A stretch of 45,779 nucleotides of DNA, taken from positions 2,715 to 48,493 of the forward strand of contig NZ_MTKN01000064.1 of the NCBI RefSeq assembly GCF_001975825.1, given 5' to 3'. The notes beneath the pieces were generated by a model. It did no database searches. It had not been told where the DNA came from and was given only the letters and a program-made list of their open reading frames with translations. Shown here in pieces: positions 29,067 through 37,141 of this stretch (the stretch's first letter is position 1; each line of letters begins with the position of its first letter). This DNA is from [Flexibacter] sp. ATCC 35208. GTDB taxonomy: Bacteria > Bacteroidota > Bacteroidia > Chitinophagales > Chitinophagaceae. The position numbers and the translations under genes are program-made.

Positions 29067-29732
29067 ATGAAGACCAATATTTCTCTATTTACAAAGATCG
29101 CCACCCGTTCCCTACTGGCATGGCTACGCGTTGTTATACCCGGTTTACTCCTTTCTGTTGTAGGATTAATTGTTTCAATTAATATAATAGGGTCCCAGCC
29201 GGGACCTGGATATGCTGGCGCACGTGCTGTTGGAGTGGGTGCAGTCCTGGGTGTATTTGTGTTGTTTAATGTTGCATTCTGGTCCTGCCTATTATTTGTG
29301 ATTTCACTGGCAGGGTTTGTGTTGTTCCCTTCACTGGCTTCGGGATATACCATTAAAACAGCGTTGTTCCTCGTGTGGGATAATAAGCTGGGCGATTTTT
29401 TTATTGATAAAATAAGCGATTATCTGGATCGGGTATGGCTACGTGGTGAAAAGCAAATTAATGCGAAGGAATCCATAAAAGCACTGAAACTGGAAGTACA
29501 AAAAGATACAAATACCAATAAATTGCAGAAGCGGTTATTGAATTACTTGCTTAAGAGAGTAAGACTGGATGACGTAGATTGGCAGGCGCCGCCAGCAGAA
29601 ATAAAGCACGCCATACTTGAAAAATTCAAGGTATACATTGGTGAAAAACTAATGCCTTCGAAATTGGTAATAAGACTGGCTATGATATTGCCAATAGTGC
29701 TAATGATACTGGCGTTAATTTATGACAAATGA
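29067..29732 (+). CDS. Hypothetical membrane protein
   Basis: A 221-residue protein with two N-terminal helices (about 19-42 and 63-93), a charged cytoplasmic stretch rich in Lys/Glu with coiled-coil character (about 125-190) and a final helix at the C-terminus. The ATG at 29067 is preferred to the upstream TTG at 29031. I do not recognise the family. A 62-codon frame overlaps its stop as ATGA but does not look like a protein. Confidence 0.6.
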   Translation: MKTNISLFTKIATRSLLAWLRVVIPGLLLSVVGLIVSINIIGSQPGPGYAGARAVGVGAVLGVFVLFNVAFWSCLLFVISLAGFVLFPSLASGYTIKTALFLVWDNKLGDFFIDKISDYLDRVWLRGEKQINAKESIKALKLEVQKDTNTNKLQKRLLNYLLKRVRLDDVDWQAPPAEIKHAILEKFKVYIGEKLMPSKLVIRLAMILPIVLMILALIYDK

Positions 29733-29913
29733 GAAGAATCTTTCTAAATTCTTTACGCGTTCCTTTGCAGGGGATGATACGGGGAAATTTTACAATACCG
29801 CCACGATACAATACCACATCATTCGAACAAAGTCAATATCTTTTTAAAATAAATTACCCCTGTCCCACTAAAAAACAATGGTGGAATCATAACGTAAACG
29901 ATATGTACATCAA

Positions 29914-30123
29914 TTAATGATGCGTCTGCGGGTGCAACAGCTTATATAGCTCCTGTTGCAGATCTGCATCTTTAAACTTATTCAGTTTCTCAGTTTCTAT
30001 TTCATAGAATCCTTTTTTGTTACCTAAGGTTCCAATTACGAAAGTGTGACCTGTCTGGGCAGGCTCACCTGTTTCGGGGTGCTTTTTTGAAAGCGCTACT
30101 ACAACATCTTTTGACTTTGACAT
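29914..30123 (-). CDS. Small hypothetical cytoplasmic protein
   Basis: A 69-residue lysine-rich protein from the ATG at 30123 (SKSKDVVVALSKKHPETGEP). It has no signal or membrane segment and ends in a His-rich tail (HPQTHH). It lies 51 bp downstream of the YcaQ-type gene on the same strand, so it is probably co-transcribed. No family recognised. Confidence 0.55.
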   Translation of the reverse strand: MSKSKDVVVALSKKHPETGEPAQTGHTFVIGTLGNKKGFYEIETEKLNKFKDADLQQELYKLLHPQTHH

Positions 30124-30174
30124 ACGGTGAATGTACCGATAATAATCAGTATATGTCAAATGATTAACATCAGG

Positions 30175-31380
30175 CTAGTTTATGTGGGTATCAGTTAACC
30201 CACTGCGGATAGCTTTCAAATAAGTTTTCTTATTAGATTTTGTAAAAACAATAGTCTTACATCCGTTAAATCGCACAAATGCCTTCAAAGACTGGATCAA
30301 CTTGTCAATCACACTTTCATCTGGATCAACATCCTCAAAATGCAGGTTATGCACAATCAGCACTTTTTGCTTCCGGTCGGCTTTGGCATCCATCCTTGCT
30401 ATAAAGGTGTCACCCGCCAATACCGGCAATGAAAAATACCCATACACCCGCTTGGGCGCAGGCACAAAACATTCAACCTGGTAATCAAAATTGAAGAAGT
30501 CTTTCAATCGGTGACGGAAGATATTAAGAATATCAAATGGTGAAAGAATAAAGACTTCATTGGAGATCTTCACATCCTTTTGCTGGTCAGGCAGCATATA
30601 GTAAGGGCCCTTCAATCCTTCGACAACTAACTTTTTCACCTCCCCGGTCTGCACCATCTTTTCAAGCTCCTTTTTCACCAGGTTCCCTTTCACCCTACGG
30701 GCTCTCCAGGCCATTTCCCTGACCGTAGAAATTCCCAATGCACCCAATGTACGGCGGATTACATAACGGGCAAATTCAGCCTCCCCAGGCATCGTTTTGT
30801 CGGTTTCCTGAGGCACTAAGTTGAGGGGTAGATCATACACCTTCTGAAAGGTTTTCGTACGACTGATCATCAACTCTCCGGTGAAATATAACCGCTCCAA
30901 TGCCACTTTTGCCGGCCGCCAATCCCACCAGCCGGAACTGGCTTCCTGACGGTCATTTTCAAAATCGCCTACCATCACAGCACCATCCCTTTCTACCTGG
31001 TCCATCATCTGCTTCATTAACCTGCCTTCTGCCTGGGTAGCTACCTTTCCGTGCTTCTTAAAAGCTTCTTTTACGGGCAGTGAAAAACGGAAGTCATGCA
31101 TTGGCATAAAGCATGAATCTGATATAAAATATTCAAAGATGCGGCCGTCTTCACACAGGTCAGCCAGCCATTCATTTTGATAGTCAGGTATGCGGGCAGC
31201 CATCACGTGGTGATGGGCACGTTCTACTACATAGTTCGTATCCAATTGTACGAAACCTAAATGGTCGATCAATTTGTAAACAGCCTCCCGCCCCTTCCCA
31301 AATTGGGCTTTACGGGCAAGTCCGGCGGCATTCAGGATGATCTTTCTGGCCTGGTGTTTTGTAAGGGTAATGGAATCCAT
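30175..31380 (-). CDS. YcaQ-type winged-helix DNA glycosylase
   Basis: A 401-residue member of the HTH_42 (YcaQ/AlkZ) superfamily, from the ATG at 31380. These enzymes unhook DNA interstrand crosslinks or remove bulky alkylated bases. The catalytic segment reads FVQLDTNYVVERAHHHVMAAR; the Gln-x-Asp form marks the YcaQ-like branch, while AlkZ enzymes have Gln-x-Gln. Winged-helix segments follow along the protein. Together with the small downstream gene it forms a short leftward unit. AlkZ relatives often protect producers of DNA-damaging natural products, but none is visible here. Confidence 0.85.
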   Translation of the reverse strand: MDSITLTKHQARKIILNAAGLARKAQFGKGREAVYKLIDHLGFVQLDTNYVVERAHHHVMAARIPDYQNEWLADLCEDGRIFEYFISDSCFMPMHDFRFSLPVKEAFKKHGKVATQAEGRLMKQMMDQVERDGAVMVGDFENDRQEASSGWWDWRPAKVALERLYFTGELMISRTKTFQKVYDLPLNLVPQETDKTMPGEAEFARYVIRRTLGALGISTVREMAWRARRVKGNLVKKELEKMVQTGEVKKLVVEGLKGPYYMLPDQQKDVKISNEVFILSPFDILNIFRHRLKDFFNFDYQVECFVPAPKRVYGYFSLPVLAGDTFIARMDAKADRKQKVLIVHNLHFEDVDPDESVIDKLIQSLKAFVRFNGCKTIVFTKSNKKTYLKAIRSGLTDTHIN

Positions 31381-31564
31381 AACACTAAAATAAAGGAATT
31401 TTAATGCCACTCCTATAATATACCAAATTCTGATTCAGGAGATACTTTTACATACATCTATGGAAGAGATGAATGTAGATGGGAGAGATTGAATTAAAAC
31501 AATGCTTACGACAATCAACGTTTTATTCGCTCCATTTTTTGGGGTGCTATGAGTTTGGTAAATA

Positions 31565-32098
31565 CTACCAGACTAACGACAAAACATAATCATTATCAGC
31601 CTTTGCAGCTGCCATAAAATCTTTCAGCCCGGTAAATTCGTTTGCCAGGTGTTTTCTGGTAAATGCCCTATCAGGTGCACCATCTTCGATCCATACATTG
31701 CGAGGATAAACATCATTCTCGTTGAGCTCCTGTGGGTCGTATAATTGATGGAATTGCTCGATGGATATATTGTTTAAAAAAGCGTGCATGTTTGCAACAA
31801 CTTCCCCATCGTTATAATAAATAGCGGTACTTTCCAGGTCAAGATCTTCTGACAACATTTCAATGCTGTCAAGATCCACTTCTCTTCCTATAAAAGTTAC
31901 AGGATAAAACAACTGGTCCAGTAAGGATTTGGTTGTTTCATCCTGCTCTTTGGATAAGACAAATCTAAGTCCTTCAAAAGTTTGTGGAAAGACGATATTG
32001 TCTTTGGAAATTTCTAATATAGTGGTCCCTTCCGGGTTTGCTTTCATTACCTCAAAATTCTCCTGAGAGACGCGGTATAAGGTGATACTCTGACTCAT
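31565..32098 (-). CDS. DUF1877 family protein
   Basis: A 177-residue acidic cytoplasmic protein of the DUF1877 (YfbM-like) family. The opening MSQSITLYRVSQENF, the middle DLESTAIYYNDGEVV and the closing GLKDFMAAAKADNDYVLSLVW fit the group. There are no catalytic motifs. The gene is preceded on the minus strand by the 22-bp repeat tract that follows the pseudouridine synthase gene. Confidence 0.75.
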   Translation of the reverse strand: MSQSITLYRVSQENFEVMKANPEGTTILEISKDNIVFPQTFEGLRFVLSKEQDETTKSLLDQLFYPVTFIGREVDLDSIEMLSEDLDLESTAIYYNDGEVVANMHAFLNNISIEQFHQLYDPQELNENDVYPRNVWIEDGAPDRAFTRKHLANEFTGLKDFMAAAKADNDYVLSLVW

Positions 32099-32143
32099 AC
32101 CGCAAAATTATGGAGGCAGGGATAAAAGAAAAAAACTTTTTTG

Positions 32144-32273
32144 GTTATCGTCTGCCTCTTATATTGTTATCGTCTAACTAGTTTGCTATTATTGTCTCCT
32201 TCTTTTATTATTAGCCTCTCTCGTTTGCTATTATCGTCTTCTCCTTTTATAGTTATCGTCTACCTCGATTGTT
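32144..32273. repeat. Degenerate 22-bp tandem repeat, about six copies
   Basis: The core TTATCGTCT or a near copy recurs at about 32145, 32167, 32189, 32231 and 32253, a spacing of 22 bp, with a weaker unit near 32210. The last copy covers the stop codon and final Arg codons of the pseudouridine synthase gene, so the tract grows out of the 3' end of that gene. Confidence 0.75.
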
Positions 32274-33575
32274 CCCTTGATTGCCAGTTTTTTTACCACC
32301 GCTGGCAGGTTTGCTTTTCCCGGGCTGGGTAGTTTTCTTTCCTACACTTGCCGGTTTACTTTTACCAATTCGCTTCCCTTCACCAGCAGGTTTACCTTTT
32401 CCGAATTGTTTCCCTTCACCGGCTGGTTTACCTTTTCCGAATTGCTTCCCTTCACCAGCAGACTTCTCCTTTCCAGATTGCCTCCCTTCACTATCCGCCT
32501 TCCCAAACCGTTTCCTTTCTCCTTCCGCCTTCTCAAATACCTTGCCTTCACGATTTCCCTTTACCTTTCCAAGCTGCTTGCCTTCTCCATCCGCTTTACC
32601 CAACTGCTTTTTTCCTCCCACTAACCTACCTTTCCAGAACCGCTTCTCTTCTCCACCTGCCTTCCCCTTCTCAACCGCTTTCCCTTCTCCTTCTGACCTT
32701 CCTTTCCCAAGCCGTTTCCCCTCTCCATCTACCTTCCCTTTCTCAAAAGACTTCCCTTCTCCATCCGCCTTCCCCTTCCCGGCCTTCATCTTATGCCGAT
32801 TCGGTATCAACGCCCCAAATCCTTCCTCTTCCACCGCCTTCTTCTCCTTCTCACTCACCTTACCTGAATCCGCTATGCTCTCATTCAAATTCGCCAGCTC
32901 CGTCTCCGTCAAATGCCTCCATTTCCCCAACGGCAGCTTATCCAGCTTCACATTCATAATACGTACACGTTGCAACCCAATCACCTCATATCCCAGATAT
33001 TCACACATCCTTCTGATCTGCCTGTTCAACCCCTGCGTCAGCGTAATCCTAAAAGTCTGTCTCCCCATCATCTGCACCTTACAAGGCAATGTACGCGTAT
33101 CCAGTATAGGCACACCCTTAGACATCTGGTCTAAAAATGCAGTATCAATCGCCTTATCTACCTTTACGATATACTCTTTCTCATGATTATTCGCAGCCCG
33201 CAGGATCTTATTGATAATATCACCATCATTCGTCAAAAAGATCAGTCCCTCAGAATCCTTGTCCAGCCTGCCAATAGGAAAAATCCGCTTTGGATAATTC
33301 ACAAAGCTGATAATATTATCCTTGATATGTAATTCAGTCGTCGTTGTTATACCCGGTGGCTTATTCAACGCCAGGTATACACATTTTTCTTTCTTCGCCG
33401 CAGTGATCAGGCTCCCATCCACTTCCACCGTATCTCCCGGCTTATAACGGTTACCCAACGACGCCGGACGGTCATTCAATAATACCCTGCCGGAAGTGAT
33501 GAGTTTGTCCGCCTCACGACGTGAACAATACCCTGTATCACTGATAAACTTGTTTAAACTAATTGATTGGTCCAA
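32253..33575 (-). CDS. RluF-type 23S rRNA pseudouridine synthase with long basic repeat tail
   Basis: An RNA pseudouridine synthase of the RsuA/RluB/E/F group. An S4 RNA-binding domain (SLNKFISDTGYCSRREADKL) comes first, then the catalytic domain with the active Asp in FPIGRLDKDSEGLIF, and the closing LTQGLNRQIRRMCEYLGYEV. The core wording fits RluF. There is no early ATG; a TTG at 33575 gives a normal family N-terminus (440 residues), while the frame runs open to 33659. After the core, about 170 residues form a Gly/Lys/Glu-rich low-complexity tail of 10-12-residue repeats. Such a tail may add RNA affinity. Product certain, tail length unusual. Confidence 0.85.
   Translation of the reverse strand: MDQSISLNKFISDTGYCSRREADKLITSGRVLLNDRPASLGNRYKPGDTVEVDGSLITAAKKEKCVYLALNKPPGITTTTELHIKDNIISFVNYPKRIFPIGRLDKDSEGLIFLTNDGDIINKILRAANNHEKEYIVKVDKAIDTAFLDQMSKGVPILDTRTLPCKVQMMGRQTFRITLTQGLNRQIRRMCEYLGYEVIGLQRVRIMNVKLDKLPLGKWRHLTETELANLNESIADSGKVSEKEKKAVEEEGFGALIPNRHKMKAGKGKADGEGKSFEKGKVDGEGKRLGKGRSEGEGKAVEKGKAGGEEKRFWKGRLVGGKKQLGKADGEGKQLGKVKGNREGKVFEKAEGERKRFGKADSEGRQSGKEKSAGEGKQFGKGKPAGEGKQFGKGKPAGEGKRIGKSKPASVGKKTTQPGKSKPASGGKKTGNQGNNRGRR
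32300..32800. repeat. 36-bp (partly 30-bp) coding repeats in the pseudouridine synthase tail
   Basis: Units beginning TTCCCTTCACC (plus strand) occur at 32374, 32410, 32446 and, slightly changed, 32482: an exact 36-bp step, continued further by more diverged 30-36-bp units. They encode about twelve copies of a Gly-Lys-Gly-Lys-x-x-Gly-Glu-Gly-Lys type peptide on the minus strand. Confidence 0.8.
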
Positions 33576-33823
33576 TGATGTATCAATTTTAATGCGGTCA
33601 GCGCATGCCTTCCAAATGCAAAAGTCGGTAATTACAAGGGATTTTCCTGCTAAACGCAAGGATCAACCTTTGAAACCTCTCCATAAAGCCCCACCCCTTC
33701 CGTGACTGTAAAGCCAGAAAGGTACCTACCCCCGAAACAAAATAGATCATAGGTGAATTCAAAATTTACCCCTCCGGCTCAATAATAAAAATCTAAAAAA
33801 TAGCATCTTCGCAGTATATTTAC

Positions 33824-33892
33824 ATGAAAATTCACAATTCCCTGGAAAAATCGGACAAGTTTATACTTTTCCGAAGTATATTAATAACGTGA
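33824..33892 (+). promoter_or_regulatory. Possible 22-codon leader ORF coupled to the MTHFR-like gene
   Basis: A small frame from ATG 33824 ends in TGA at 33890-33892, overlapping the GTG start of the next gene as GTGA. It contains a near-perfect hairpin (33851-33874: CGGACAAGT opposite ACTTTTCCG). This is the arrangement of a coupled leader, but its peptide shows no run of one amino acid, so attenuation is unproven. Confidence 0.25.
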
Positions 33893-34863
33893 AAGGAACT
33901 TTACAACACAAAATAAATAGCGGAAAGTCAGGCATTGTCTTTTACAGCCTCACCCCGCCAAAAATCACTACTGAAAGTGAAAAGGTGACAATTATAGCCG
34001 GCGGCCAGATTGATCGTTTAAAAGACCTCGAAATCGATGGGCTGATCATATACGACATTCAGGATGAGTCACTTAGAACCGATAAGGAGCGTCCTTTTTC
34101 CTTTATCCCCACTATATCACCCGAAATATATAGCAAAGAACTGCTGGCCACCCTGCCGGTACCGAAAATAATATATAAGAGTATTGCCAACCATACCAGA
34201 GAGATGTTTGCCGACTGGTTATCACGCAATACCGATCTGGAAGCCACTGTATTTGTAGGTGCCTCATCCCAGCAACAGTTACAGGCCACCAACTTCTCCC
34301 TCTCCGACGCCTACCAGGTAAAAAGAGAAATGGGCCTGGATATCCTTTTGGGTGGCGTAGCCATTCCGGAGCGACATACTAAAAAAGGAGATGAACACCT
34401 CCGGATGTTCAGCAAAATGCAGAACGGATGTAACTTCTTTGTATCTCAATGTATTTACAATATCAACGAGACCAAAAATGTAATGTCCGACTACCATTAC
34501 CATGCATTGAGCAATGACACCCGGCCGGCACCGGTCATTTTTACACTGACACCCTGCGGCTCCCTGAAAACACTTCAGTTCATGGAATGGCTTGGCATCG
34601 AAGTACCTAAATGGGTATACAACGACCTGAAATATTCAAAAGATATCCTGCAATCGTCTATCCACACCGCTACCAATATAGCCGGTGAAATACTGAATTA
34701 CGCTGCCTCCAAAAACCTGCCTGTCGGGTTCAATATCGAGAGCGTATCCAATAAAAAAGACGAAATAAATGCCGCGCATGAAATCCTTGAAAATGTCCTG
34801 CACCTCGTAAAACCCATGCGTAATGAGGTGGCAGGAGCCAAAAAAGCGGTACCTGCATATTAA
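33889..34863 (+). CDS. Methylenetetrahydrofolate reductase-like TIM-barrel protein
   Basis: A 324-residue protein that begins at GTG 33889. The pattern YSLTPPK, then DGLIIYDIQDESLRTD, GGVAIPERHTKKGDEHLRMF and NGCNFFVSQCIYNI matches a branch of the MTHFR superfamily (FAD-dependent reduction of methylene-THF). It is longer at the C-terminus and far from classical MetF, so the substrate may differ. No metH/metE or other folate gene is adjacent. A short upstream frame overlaps the start. The next gene is an orphan PstS-like lipoprotein on the same strand. Confidence 0.65.
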   Translation: MKGTLQHKINSGKSGIVFYSLTPPKITTESEKVTIIAGGQIDRLKDLEIDGLIIYDIQDESLRTDKERPFSFIPTISPEIYSKELLATLPVPKIIYKSIANHTREMFADWLSRNTDLEATVFVGASSQQQLQATNFSLSDAYQVKREMGLDILLGGVAIPERHTKKGDEHLRMFSKMQNGCNFFVSQCIYNINETKNVMSDYHYHALSNDTRPAPVIFTLTPCGSLKTLQFMEWLGIEVPKWVYNDLKYSKDILQSSIHTATNIAGEILNYAASKNLPVGFNIESVSNKKDEINAAHEILENVLHLVKPMRNEVAGAKKAVPAY

Positions 34864-34981
34864 GCTTTCAGACTTAACTTAATATTCATATATATATTTT
34901 CCCTGTTTTATCTTTCGTATTTACCTTGCGCCGTAAGTGGACACAGTCCGACACCAGGACGTAAACGAAAAAGAAAAATAG

Positions 34982-35863
34982 ATGAAAAGAATCACTGTGC
35001 TTTTGATGAGCGCCGCCCTGTGGAGCGCTTGTAATGCTAACCATGAAAGTAAAAACCAAACCGTTGGTGATAGCCTCAAAGCAAAACCTGCGGTCTCCAA
35101 TGTAAACATCATCCACCTCTCTGGTAGTACTACCATTGCGCCTTTGGCACAAAAAGTAGCAGGCTACTTCCGCATGAAGAATGATAACTTTGATATCAAT
35201 ATCACCGAAGGTGGTAGTAGCGTAGGTATTGCTGATCTGGAAAAAGGTGCGACCGATATCGCCATGTCATCCCGCGACATGAACGAAAAAGAAAGGAAGC
35301 AGTTTCAGGAAACAAATCACCCCATCACCGAAGTAAAGATCGCAGACGATGCATTGGCTGTAGTCGTACATCCAGGCACCGGTGTGGAAAAGATCACCAG
35401 AGAACAACTGGAAAAGATCTTCTCAGGTGAGGCGAAGAACTGGAAAGAACTGGGTGGAAAAGATGTGAAGATCATGATCATCTCCCGCGAGAGCAGCTCC
35501 GGTACCTACGAGTTCTTTAAAGAAGCTGTCATGAAAACGAAAGAGTTCACCACACTCGCGGTGTTCCAACATACAAACGGTACTGTCCTCAATAAAGTAA
35601 GTACGACGGAAGGTGCAATTGGTTATGTGGGGCTGGCGTTTATCAATGATAAAGTAAAGGCGTTGCCTGTATGTTTTGATGGCAAAAACTATGTTGCGCC
35701 CGATATTAAACATGTAAAGACAAAGACTTATCCGCTGGCGCGTCCGTTGTTCTTCATCTATCAGAACAGCAGTGCCGCAAAAGTGAAGACATTCGTGGAC
35801 TACCTGCTTTCTGCAGATGGACAGAAAGAAGTAGAAGAAACCGGATACGTTTCAATTATATAA
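34982..35863 (+). CDS. pstS: PstS-like phosphate-binding lipoprotein
   Basis: A 293-residue substrate-binding protein with a lipoprotein signal (LWSAC, Cys at 17). The phosphate-loop regions are visible: HLSGSTTIAPLAQKV (about 45), SSRDMNEKE (about 97) and ISRESSSGTYEFFKEA (about 162). These match PstS, which delivers phosphate to the PstCAB permease. No pstC, pstA, pstB or phoU gene is in the window, so it is an orphan copy here. A terminator directly follows. The gene symbol is a family-level assignment. Confidence 0.82.
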   Translation: MKRITVLLMSAALWSACNANHESKNQTVGDSLKAKPAVSNVNIIHLSGSTTIAPLAQKVAGYFRMKNDNFDINITEGGSSVGIADLEKGATDIAMSSRDMNEKERKQFQETNHPITEVKIADDALAVVVHPGTGVEKITREQLEKIFSGEAKNWKELGGKDVKIMIISRESSSGTYEFFKEAVMKTKEFTTLAVFQHTNGTVLNKVSTTEGAIGYVGLAFINDKVKALPVCFDGKNYVAPDIKHVKTKTYPLARPLFFIYQNSSAAKVKTFVDYLLSADGQKEVEETGYVSII

Positions 35864-35868
35864 TTAAC

Positions 35869-35898
35869 AAAAAGGTCGGGAGCAATTCCGGCCTTTTT
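35869..35898 (+). terminator. Rho-independent terminator of the PstS-like gene
   Basis: An 11-bp stem with one G-T pair (35869-35879 with 35888-35898, AAAAAGGTCGG / CCGGCCTTTTT), an 8-nt loop, and T residues that form the end of the stem. It lies 5 bp after the stop. Confidence 0.88.
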
Positions 35899-35991
35899 CT
35901 ATTCCACGCAGTAATAAAAGAGCTTTCATCTGGATGGATAAGCTATCCACCTGCCCAAAGCAATGTTCGGGCAGGTGTACAGCTAAGGCTT

Positions 35992-36405
35992 TTAAAAAGC
36001 TTCCTGATTCACAGACGTTTCATTCTTTTGTCTGGTGATCTTTTGCAGACTGATGTTCTCGCAAATAGCGTAAACTGCATAGAAGCCCATCAGCATAAAA
36101 ATTGTTATTCTGCTGGTATGTGCTCTGTTCACAACGGCATAAATAGTTATACCAGCCAGACAAAGCATCATACGACTAATCATTGCACCGTATACCCGAA
36201 GCATAAATACACTGTTGCTTTCGGCTTGTACACCTTTACGGCTCATGTTGTAGGTTACTGCTGAAAGTGCAGCTAAAGCAAGGTTGCCAAAAAGTAACAC
36301 ATTGTGGTGAACTCCATTGTCTAACAACCAGGCTTTCCAAAATAACAAAGTGGCATTCAATAAAATAAAAAGTCCTATGACTCTAAAGTAGAATCTGTCA
36401 CTCAT
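35992..36405 (-). CDS. Hypothetical four-helix membrane protein
   Basis: A 137-residue membrane protein from the ATG at 36405; the frame is open to 36501 but the extension is not hydrophobic. Four helices (about 8-22, 34-50, 68-86, 94-112) and a polar C-terminus. I do not recognise the family; the overall shape recalls AtpI-like or DUF small membrane proteins. It converges on the PstS-like gene terminator. Confidence 0.55.
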   Translation of the reverse strand: MSDRFYFRVIGLFILLNATLLFWKAWLLDNGVHHNVLLFGNLALAALSAVTYNMSRKGVQAESNSVFMLRVYGAMISRMMLCLAGITIYAVVNRAHTSRITIFMLMGFYAVYAICENISLQKITRQKNETSVNQEAF

Positions 36406-36606
36406 TTCCAGTTGGGATCTTTGATAATTATTCGAAAATTCGGCCGCGAAATTACTACGAAAGCTAAAAAAGACAAAATGTTCAATGACGAAAATCATCA
36501 ATTCTCCTATTATCTGACATTTCTTTTACATCAGGAGGTACTATTCACAGTTCCGCCCGCCAGGCGGCACTTATTTGGTATTATGTAAAATGAGTATATT
36601 CGGAAC

Positions 36607-37098
36607 ATGCAGAATCTACTTTCTATCAGCTTTAAGATCACCCGACTTGAATATGCGAAATACCTGATCGCCTATATGTACAGAAGACCCACTGTTATTA
36701 TACTGGGAATAATGGGACTCTATTCATTGATTATGCCAGCCCTGGTAGATTATGGTTTTCTTTCAAATTTCAATAAAGGCTTGTACATGTCGATGCCCTA
36801 TGCACTGGCAATGTTGTTTTATCCGTTCATTATCACAGTGATAGCGGTATTACAACGATATAGAAATGCGTTTCTGAAACAGGAGATGCTGTATGAGTTT
36901 GATGATGAGGGCGTACACATTCAGGGCGAAGATTTTAAAAGCGATCTGGCCTGGTCACATATCCGGGAAGCAAAAGAACTGGCGGGGTTCCTGATTTTAA
37001 AGCCTTCTAAACGCGAAGGTTACTTAGTGAAGAAAAATGTACTAGGTGCTGATGAGATCACCTATATTAAAGACAAAATAGCAGCGGCAAAGAAATGA
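36607..37098 (+). CDS. YcxB-like membrane protein
   Basis: A 163-residue protein with two N-terminal membrane helices (about 32-50 and 62-83) followed by a cytoplasmic beta-rich domain. The segment LYEFDDEGVHIQGEDFKSDLAW and FLILKPSKREGYLVKKN fits the YcxB-like C-terminal domain. Its function is unknown. It converges with the MNIO gene (43-bp gap). Confidence 0.65.
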   Translation: MQNLLSISFKITRLEYAKYLIAYMYRRPTVIILGIMGLYSLIMPALVDYGFLSNFNKGLYMSMPYALAMLFYPFIITVIAVLQRYRNAFLKQEMLYEFDDEGVHIQGEDFKSDLAWSHIREAKELAGFLILKPSKREGYLVKKNVLGADEITYIKDKIAAAKK

Positions 37099-37141
37099 AG
37101 AAGGTTTTTGAAATTATCATACTAAAGATATAGCCAGGGTT

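Noticed and set aside
29729..29917. A 62-codon rightward frame overlapping the previous stop as ATGA
   Set aside because: Composition is not protein-like, no known motif, and it runs into the end of the gene on the other strand. The overlap is probably chance.
32144..32273. Possible CRISPR array
   Set aside because: The 22-bp period has no conserved repeat with unique spacers; it is a simple tandem repeat and no cas genes are near.
32281..33186. A 301-codon Pro/Ser/Phe-rich rightward frame
   Set aside because: It is the complement of the repetitive, purine-rich tail of the pseudouridine synthase gene. All frames of that tract are open because of the base bias.
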